Part shown: positions 59,369-64,000 of the stretch, one piece after another | Layout: every line of letters begins with the position of its first letter | Numbering within the stretch: the first letter of the stretch is position 1 | Source: [Mycobacterium] stephanolepidis | GTDB taxonomy: Bacteria > Actinomycetota > Actinomycetes > Mycobacteriales > Mycobacteriaceae | Direction of reading: 5' to 3' | Length of the DNA: 64,000 nt | Assembly (NCBI RefSeq): GCF_002356335.1 | Contig: NZ_AP018165.1 | Coordinates: forward strand, 372,001 to 436,000 | Made by a program: the position numbers and the translations under genes | The notes under the pieces: model-generated | What the model was told of the DNA's origin: nothing | The model's database searches: none | What the model saw: only the letters and a program-made list of their open reading frames with translations

Positions 59369-59730
59369 TCGACCATGTCGGCGATCGCCTGTCGACTGTT
59401 CTCGGAGAGCGCGTAGCTGCGCTGCGCGATCTCACGAACCTTCGAGTCACGCAGCTGCACAAGCCAATCCAGATCGCGATTCACCGATGCGGCGTAGTCG
59501 GCGTCATAGAAATACGCAGGGCTCACCTGAAAGAACTCGGCCAGTGCTGTGACGATGTCCGGCGCCGGGTTCGATCGTTCGCCCTTGCGCAGGAGTGACA
59601 GATAGGGCGAGGACACCTCGACGCCGCGCTCGCCCAGCGCGGTGACTACCTCGTTGAGGGAATAAGGTCCACGCCCGGCCGGATGCACAGTGGCAAACAA
59701 ATGGCTCAAGCGCTGCGAAAAGTCTGGCAC
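59308..59730 (-). CDS. EspR-like XRE-family nucleoid/transcription regulator
   Basis: This 140-residue protein closely resembles EspR (Rv3849) in layout: SQRLSHLFATVHPAGRGPYS, NEVVTALGERGVEVSSPYLS and LLRKGERSNPAPDIVTALAE form an N-terminal HTH. AQRSYALSENSRQAIADMVD and HLRKVEGI form the C-terminal dimer helix. EspR controls ESX-1 genes and shapes the nucleoid. This is a paralog, here facing the ImmA-membrane protein operon and overlapping its end. The GTG at 59730 follows GAGGGGG. It may regulate that operon and may itself be a target of the ImmA-like protease. Confidence 0.88.
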   Translation of the reverse strand: MPDFSQRLSHLFATVHPAGRGPYSLNEVVTALGERGVEVSSPYLSLLRKGERSNPAPDIVTALAEFFQVSPAYFYDADYAASVNRDLDWLVQLRDSKVREIAQRSYALSENSRQAIADMVDHLRKVEGIPDKEAGASKSS

Positions 59731-59993
59731 AGCACCCCCTCACATACTTTCACTTCGCAGCCCAACGATACACGCACATGCTGTGCTGCTCATCGTAGGT
59801 CTGCGGGTGTCTGAGCGATATGCAACTTATCGGAAGGGTAAGTGATTGACAAGGAATATTTACTGACAGTAATGTCCGGGGTGTTCGTTCGGCTAACCAA
59901 GGTCGATCGGGCTCGGCTGGTCAATCGCTGTGCTCATCGTGGGGTTGAGCACAGCGAATGGTCAGCCGATTTTCGTATGAACCCTGCTGCTGC

Positions 59994-60686
59994 TCAGCGG
60001 AGACCCAGTGCGCTGTGATGCACCAGTGCACCGGTAATCAGGACGACTCCGAGGCCCAGGAATATGACCCGAATCGCGGTGGGGCCGTGTCGCGTCACCG
60101 ATCGCACCAGCCCTCGCTGCACCCGCCGCGCGCGAGGGGATCGCCGCGTCGACAGTACGAGAATCAGCAGACTGGGAAGAACGGCGACTAAGCCATAGCC
60201 GACCAACAGCAGCGGCCACATCGACGGCAGCGGGTGACGTGAGGCGAGCATCGCCAGCGCACTCAGATACGGAACAGATGTGGGTGCCTCTGCGTAGCCC
60301 AAGGCGAGACCCACAAGCGCGAGGAGCCATGGATGGCGTCGCGCAACAGTAAGTATCCATGGTGGCGTCACCGGCTCGGTGAACCAGGTCAGTGCCGCAA
60401 CGGCGATCAAAAGAATGCCGATGATCAGTTGCGCCCAGTATCGGGTAGACGGGGTGATGTCTGAACCGCCGGCTACGTCGGTCAGCGAGCGCACACCGAG
60501 CACGGTCGCCAGTCCGAAGGTGAACAGCGCCACAAATAGACCGGTGACGAAGCTGAGGCCGCCGGGAAAGGCTGATCGGCGTTCCAGCCGGGTCACATAG
60601 ACGATTGTCGTAGCGACACCGATGTTGAGTACGTTGAGGGCATCCAGGCAGGCGAATCCTGCGAACGCCAGCAACAGGGTGAGCAC
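59994..60686 (-). CDS. GAP-family (LysE-like) membrane protein
   Basis: This 230-residue protein has six hydrophobic segments. The start LLLAFAGFACLDALNVLNIG and the middle LALGYAEAPTSVPYLSALAM are typical of the GAP/Sap family, related to LysE exporters. It contains basic loops (RRSPRARRVQRG). In mycobacteria GAP proteins are tied to glycopeptidolipid export. The ATG at 60686 is the start. No operon partner is evident. Confidence 0.82.
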   Translation of the reverse strand: MLTLLLAFAGFACLDALNVLNIGVATTIVYVTRLERRSAFPGGLSFVTGLFVALFTFGLATVLGVRSLTDVAGGSDITPSTRYWAQLIIGILLIAVAALTWFTEPVTPPWILTVARRHPWLLALVGLALGYAEAPTSVPYLSALAMLASRHPLPSMWPLLLVGYGLVAVLPSLLILVLSTRRSPRARRVQRGLVRSVTRHGPTAIRVIFLGLGVVLITGALVHHSALGLR

Positions 60687-60838
60687 GATTCCAGAACTTA
60701 CGTGAGCCAGATCGTGTTCCGGCTACGGCCGGGTTGTGGGGACTGCCACAGTCGATCGCTCACTGACCCCCGAGACGGTAGTCACGACTGGATCACACTC
60801 TGACCTGGGCCAACGCCACCGCCGGTACTCTGAACCGG

Positions 60839-61585
60839 ATGCCTACTCAGACCTCGGCCGCTGTTACGCCCCTGCACGGATTGCGGGACGTGCGCACGTA
60901 TATCGATATCGCCGTCGTGGTCGCAGTTCTCGTGGCCACGAATCTGATCGCGCACTTCACCACGCCATGGGCCAATTTCGTGGTGGTGCCGATCGCCGCG
61001 ATCGGGCTGCTGGCTCTGATCCGCTACCGCGGCCATTCGTGGGCTGAGCTGGGGTTGGGCCGGGACCACTGGCGTTCGGGCGCCAAGTACGCAGCGGTCG
61101 CGGTTGTCATCGTCGGCGCGGTGATCGGTATCGGTCTCTTGCTGCCGGTCACCCGGCCGATGTTCCTCAACAGCAGCTACGCCACGACCGTCTCGGGCGC
61201 GTTGCTCGCTTCCTTCGTCTTGATCCCGCTGCAGACCGTGATTCCCGAGGAGCTCGCTTTCCGGGGCGTTCTGCATGGCACGATGGCTCGAGCCTGGGGC
61301 TTTCGGGGAGTCGCGGCCGTCGGGTCACTGCTGTTCGGCTTCTGGCACGTCGCCACGTCGTTGGGATTGACGACCGGCAACGTCGGCCTGACCAAGCTGC
61401 TCGGCGTCGGCCTGTGGGCACAGATCGCCGGGGTGGCCGGCGCGGTGGTGGCCACCGCCCTTGCCGGATTCGTCTTTACCTGGCTGCGGCGTCGTAGCGG
61501 CAGCCTCTTGGCGCCTATCGCGTTGCATTGGTCGCTCAATGGGATGGGAGTGCTGGCCGCCGTCTTGGTCTGGCACCTCGTTTAG
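60839..61585 (+). CDS. CPBP-family intramembrane glutamic protease
   Basis: This is a 248-residue membrane protein with the CPBP/CAAX-protease motifs VIPEELAFRGVLHGTMARAW (EExxxR, near residue 138) and LLFGFWHVATSLG (FxxxH, near residue 168), then a final block ALHWSLNGMGVLA. These give an intramembrane protease fold with about seven helices. The substrate is unknown; relatives act in immunity to bacteriocins or protein prenyl processing. Its stop overlaps the convergent DoxX-like gene by four bases. Confidence 0.88.
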   Translation: MPTQTSAAVTPLHGLRDVRTYIDIAVVVAVLVATNLIAHFTTPWANFVVVPIAAIGLLALIRYRGHSWAELGLGRDHWRSGAKYAAVAVVIVGAVIGIGLLLPVTRPMFLNSSYATTVSGALLASFVLIPLQTVIPEELAFRGVLHGTMARAWGFRGVAAVGSLLFGFWHVATSLGLTTGNVGLTKLLGVGLWAQIAGVAGAVVATALAGFVFTWLRRRSGSLLAPIALHWSLNGMGVLAAVLVWHLV

Positions 61586-62016
61586 CCCCAAACGACGATC
61601 GCGGTCGCCGCGAGAAACAGCAGCTGTTCGGTGGTGCGCCAACCAAGGGGAGTGGACAGCGGATTCGACCGCTGACTCGCGGCATACACGTTGGCCGGAA
61701 ACATCACCACCAGCAGCGCTCCCAAGCACGCGGCCGCCATCACCCTCGTCGAGGGAATCAGGACACCGATCGCGCCGAGCAACTCGAGGACCCCGGTGAG
61801 CGCCACCAGGAACCCGGGCGCCGGAATCCGTGGCGGAACGATCGCGATCATCGCGTCACGCATCTTCGGGACGAAATGTGCGATGCCGGTCAACGTGAAC
61901 ATCGCGGCGAGACCGACCCCCACGGCGGCCGGCCACGAACCGACAAGGGCCAACCCCTGGGCGCCGGCCAGACGTGCCAGCAGCGTTCCCGCGAGGAGGG
62001 CAATGAGTGGGGCCAT
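61582..62016 (-). CDS. DoxX-family membrane protein
   Basis: This is a 144-residue four-helix protein. It has GLAAMFTLTGIAHFVPKMRD, then GFLVALTGVLELLGAIGVLI and AACLGALLVVMFPANVYAAS, typical of the DoxX/MauE-like group. The ATG at 62016 faces a divergent TetR gene with a near-perfect inverted repeat in between, indicating direct control by that regulator. A role in redox or quinone metabolism is presumed from the family. Confidence 0.85.
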   Translation of the reverse strand: MAPLIALLAGTLLARLAGAQGLALVGSWPAAVGVGLAAMFTLTGIAHFVPKMRDAMIAIVPPRIPAPGFLVALTGVLELLGAIGVLIPSTRVMAAACLGALLVVMFPANVYAASQRSNPLSTPLGWRTTEQLLFLAATAIVVWG

Positions 62017-62030
62017 GACCGTTCTCCAAT

Positions 62031-62078
62031 CTTGACAGCGACTAGATAGACGATACCGCTAAACTTGTCACTGTCAAG
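62031..62078. promoter_or_regulatory. Inverted repeat operator of the DoxX-TetR pair
   Basis: CTTGACAGCGAC (62031-62042) and GTCACTGTCAAG (62067-62078) are inverted copies with one mismatch in the 82-bp divergent gap, and each half may be one TetR site. Confidence 0.65.
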
Positions 62079-62098
62079 ATCCGCGCTATGCTGATGCG

Positions 62099-62659
62099 AT
62101 GGCGTATCACCATGGCGATCTGCGGGCGGCGATCCTGGCCAGCGCGGCCGATATGGTGGCCCGCCGCGGCGCCACCGAGCTGTCATTACGGGAACTGGCT
62201 CGGGAGGCCGGTGTCTCGCACGCCGCACCCGCCCACCATTTCGGCGATCGTCGCGGACTGTTCACCGCGTTGGCCGCCGACGGATTCACCAAACTGGCCG
62301 AGACACTGCACAACGCGCACCCGGACTTCCATGCTGCGGCGCTGGCGTACGTGGACTTCGCCTTGAGTCATCCGGGCCACTACTCGGTGATGTTCGAACC
62401 CGCGCTGTTGGATTCCACCGACGCGCAATTGACCGCGGCGCGTGACCGGGCCGGGGCCGCGCTGGATGCCGGAGTCGAGACGTTGACGCCACGGCAGACG
62501 TCAGCCGACAAGCTCACCGCGGCTCGCGCTGCGTGGTCATTGGTGCACGGTTTTGTCTCGCTATGGTCCACTGGGGCACTGGCTGATTCACGCGATGAAG
62601 CCGATCCGAGAGCGATCGCCTCGCAGATCGCCTATGCGCTGTTCCCGCCCACCGGCTAG
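62099..62659 (+). CDS. TetR-family transcriptional regulator
   Basis: This is a 186-residue TetR protein beginning MAYHHGDLRAAILASAADMV, with HTH LSLRELAREAGVSHAAPAHH and FGDRRGLFTALAADGF. It belongs to the TetR subgroup with the YHHGDLR start and the DUF-type C-terminal WHG domain. It is divergent from the DoxX gene and probably represses it. Its TAG stop shares CTAG with the convergent lipoprotein gene. Confidence 0.92.
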   Translation: MAYHHGDLRAAILASAADMVARRGATELSLRELAREAGVSHAAPAHHFGDRRGLFTALAADGFTKLAETLHNAHPDFHAAALAYVDFALSHPGHYSVMFEPALLDSTDAQLTAARDRAGAALDAGVETLTPRQTSADKLTAARAAWSLVHGFVSLWSTGALADSRDEADPRAIASQIAYALFPPTG

Positions 62660-63219
62660 CCGAGCAGAACCTTTGCGCCCTTGGATCGGTAGTCGGTGTG
62701 CAGGTCGATCTCCTTGGGCACCGTGCCGGCCGGTACGTCGTAGACGAGCACCGACCGCTTCTGTGCGCCGGGTCCCAGTTCTGCGCCGGGTTCGAGCTGT
62801 TCGGCATTGCGCGCCAAGATATTTGCCATGCTGTCGGGCGTGTACTCCTTGCCCGCGGCGTCCTTGAGCTTTTGTTCATCGCCGAGGAAGGAGTGCGTGG
62901 TCTGTCCGAGGTTGAGAACCTCGACGTGGACCACGACGAAGGTACCGGTGGCGGTCGCCTGCAGGGCAGGATTCGCCACGTCGCCGACGGTCCCGGCATC
63001 ACTGACCCGGGTGACCACAAACGCGAGGTCGCCATCGCGCACCTGCTGTCCAAGAGCTCCGGGCTTGCCTTCTTCCGCCGTGACCACCTTGGTCTCCGCC
63101 CCTCCGCCGGTAGGTCCGACGTGGATCAGGGTCGGGTGGCTCTCCGAGGCCTCACCGCCTCCGCATGCGGTGAGGAAGATTCCGATAAGACCAAGAGCGC
63201 AAAAGCATTTCGCGATCAT
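62656..63219 (-). CDS. Lipoprotein with DUF4352-type domain
   Basis: This 187-residue secreted lipoprotein has a signal peptide MIAKCFCALGLIGIFLTACG with lipobox LTAC (Cys19). The domain from residue 55 (GQQVRDGDLAFVVTRVSD, FVVVHVEVLNLGQTTHSFLG, KRSVLVYDVPAGTVPKEIDL) has the Ig-like beta pattern of DUF4352, near to MPT63-like proteins. The ATG at 63219 overlaps the stop of the upstream hydrolase gene (ATGA), so it is expressed with it on the cell surface. Confidence 0.85.
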   Translation of the reverse strand: MIAKCFCALGLIGIFLTACGGGEASESHPTLIHVGPTGGGAETKVVTAEEGKPGALGQQVRDGDLAFVVTRVSDAGTVGDVANPALQATATGTFVVVHVEVLNLGQTTHSFLGDEQKLKDAAGKEYTPDSMANILARNAEQLEPGAELGPGAQKRSVLVYDVPAGTVPKEIDLHTDYRSKGAKVLLG

Positions 63220-64000
63220 GAAGTGTGCAGCACCGGCAAGGTCACGGCCGAGGGATGTTCCTCGTCGTGCCGGATCTCGAAGTGGATCGGAACAATACGG
63301 CTGGCGGTCGCCAACGGCTCACCGGACCCGGTGTTGCGGGCATGGTTCGGAAACGCGCCCCCACTGACCTGGACTCGCAGCCGATGCCCCCGCGCGAAAC
63401 GGTAACCGGTGGGATGCATGGTCACCTGGACCGGTGACTTGGCGGCGCCGTCTAGCTTGACGATTCCATCAGTCACGTTGCGGGAAAATCCCTTCCGATC
63501 AACGTCGCAGAGCCTCACGAACAAATCGCCCCGACCACTGTCGGTTGTCGCGTACACCGATGCCGAAACCGGGCCGACCAGGTCAAGATCTTTTGTCAGC
63601 GGCTCGGTGGTGAAGACCAGCACATCGGAGCGTCTTTCGATGGACGCGTTGTCGCGCTGCCCCGATACCCTGGCATCAAGCAGCGGCCCGCCCACCACGG
63701 GGGTGGGATCCTTTGGGTCGTACGTGAAGGTGTCGACGGCGCTATCGCCTTGTGGTGCTTGCCAATCAAGCCCGCGATCGGCCTGTAGATACAACGGTGT
63801 GGGCGTCGAACTCTTCGGCGGCCAATGATCGAAGTCCAGCCATTGACCGGCCTTCTGTAGGTAGACCCGTACCGGCGCGCGATGCGTTGATGAGGTGTCG
63901 CCGTGGAGATGTGCCGCCAGCCAGGAAAAGCTGTCGGCTATCGCCGTCTTGATCGACTTCGCGTGGTCCCAAGAGCCGATGGTGATGCGCCGCGGGCAGT
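63216..64000 (-). CDS. CocE/NonD-type hydrolase (X-Pro dipeptidyl-peptidase family), C-terminal part
   Basis: The gene runs off the window's right edge; 260 codons are visible. The frame enters with RRITIGSWDHAK, where the Asp/His region of the S15 hydrolase catalytic site is expected. It continues with APVRVYLQKAGQWLDFDHWP and then the C-terminal beta-jelly-roll (LVFTTEPLTKDLDLVGPVSA, FVRLCDVDRKGFSRNVTDGI, HRLRVQVSGGAFPNHARNTG). This is the CocE/S15 pattern: an esterase or peptidase with Ser-Asp-His triad. The catalytic Ser is outside. It is coupled with the lipoprotein gene downstream. Confidence 0.9.
   Translation of the reverse strand, partial: CPRRITIGSWDHAKSIKTAIADSFSWLAAHLHGDTSSTHRAPVRVYLQKAGQWLDFDHWPPKSSTPTPLYLQADRGLDWQAPQGDSAVDTFTYDPKDPTPVVGGPLLDARVSGQRDNASIERRSDVLVFTTEPLTKDLDLVGPVSASVYATTDSGRGDLFVRLCDVDRKGFSRNVTDGIVKLDGAAKSPVQVTMHPTGYRFARGHRLRVQVSGGAFPNHARNTGSGEPLATASRIVPIHFEIRHDEEHPSAVTLPVLHTS

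Noticed and set aside
63766..63972. Separate small gene before the CocE-type hydrolase
   Set aside because: The hydrolase frame continues without interruption through this region to the window end, so this frame is a shadow.
1..64000. CRISPR array
   Set aside because: No series of regularly spaced repeats is visible and no Cas-like protein is encoded.

Overview
The window reads as chromosomal DNA of a rapidly growing mycobacterium, most likely the Mycobacteroides abscessus/chelonae group. Evidence: high GC, an MmpS/MmpL pair, an EspR-like regulator, and a backbone that follows, in reverse orientation, the M. tuberculosis order Rv3666c to Rv3644c: dpp genes, Rv3662c, Rv3661, Rv3660c (ssd), the tad-like genes Rv3659c-Rv3654c, helicase Rv3649, cspA, Rv3647c, topA, cyclase Rv3645, DNA polymerase III delta' Rv3644c and a tRNA-Thr. 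All family and synteny assignments are from memory; no search was run.

Layout. 1-4.7 kb: 3' end of a dipeptide ABC importer (dppA partial, dppB, dppC, dppD) and a degenerate Fic-fold protein. 4.7-6.4 kb: two small RNA genes flank a HAD phosphatase. One is a Ms1/MTS2823-type RNA polymerase-binding RNA on the minus strand, with its own promoter and terminator. The other is a 6C RNA on the plus strand with two C-rich hairpin loops. 6.4-10.15 kb: septum-site/CpaE-like ATPase, TadA, TadB, TadC and a 47-residue Flp-type pilin too short to be found by simple ORF length cut-offs.

10.15-35.59 kb: an accessory island of about 25 kb sits inside the tad operon, between the pilin gene and the TadE-like gene. 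It starts with a Tn554-type recombinase module (TnpA, TnpB with a zinc-finger-rich N-terminus, TnpC). It then carries XRE and truncated DUF6119 remnants; an ArsR-ArsC fusion with a divergent permease and DoxX gene; a dead multicopper oxidase; an ArsR-rhodanese fusion with a methyltransferase and a divergent MddA-type thiol S-methyltransferase; a TetR-controlled operon (small Cys protein, cytochrome P450, MmpL) followed by a mycoredoxin-like gene; an IS256-family element; a CadC/P-type ATPase cadmium module; and a KAP-family P-loop ATPase. Its theme is metal, metalloid and thiol stress plus export, with one possible defence gene.

35.6-49 kb: the tad operon resumes (TadE-like and Rv3654c-like). 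It is followed by TetR/MmpS/MmpL efflux, a methyltransferase, a TetR-nitrilase-membrane protein operon, an esterase, an old yellow enzyme, an MrfA-like helicase and cspA. 49-55.7 kb: conserved housekeeping genes (Rv3647c-like, topA, adenylate cyclase, holB, tRNA-Thr(CGT)). 55.7-64 kb: a hydrolase; a compact operon of an ImmA/IrrE-type metalloprotease and two tandem membrane proteins, the first frameshifted in a seven-C run, facing an EspR-like regulator; then membrane proteins, a CPBP protease, a DoxX/TetR divergent pair, a DUF4352 lipoprotein and the 3' part of a CocE/X-Pro dipeptidyl-peptidase hydrolase cut by the window end.
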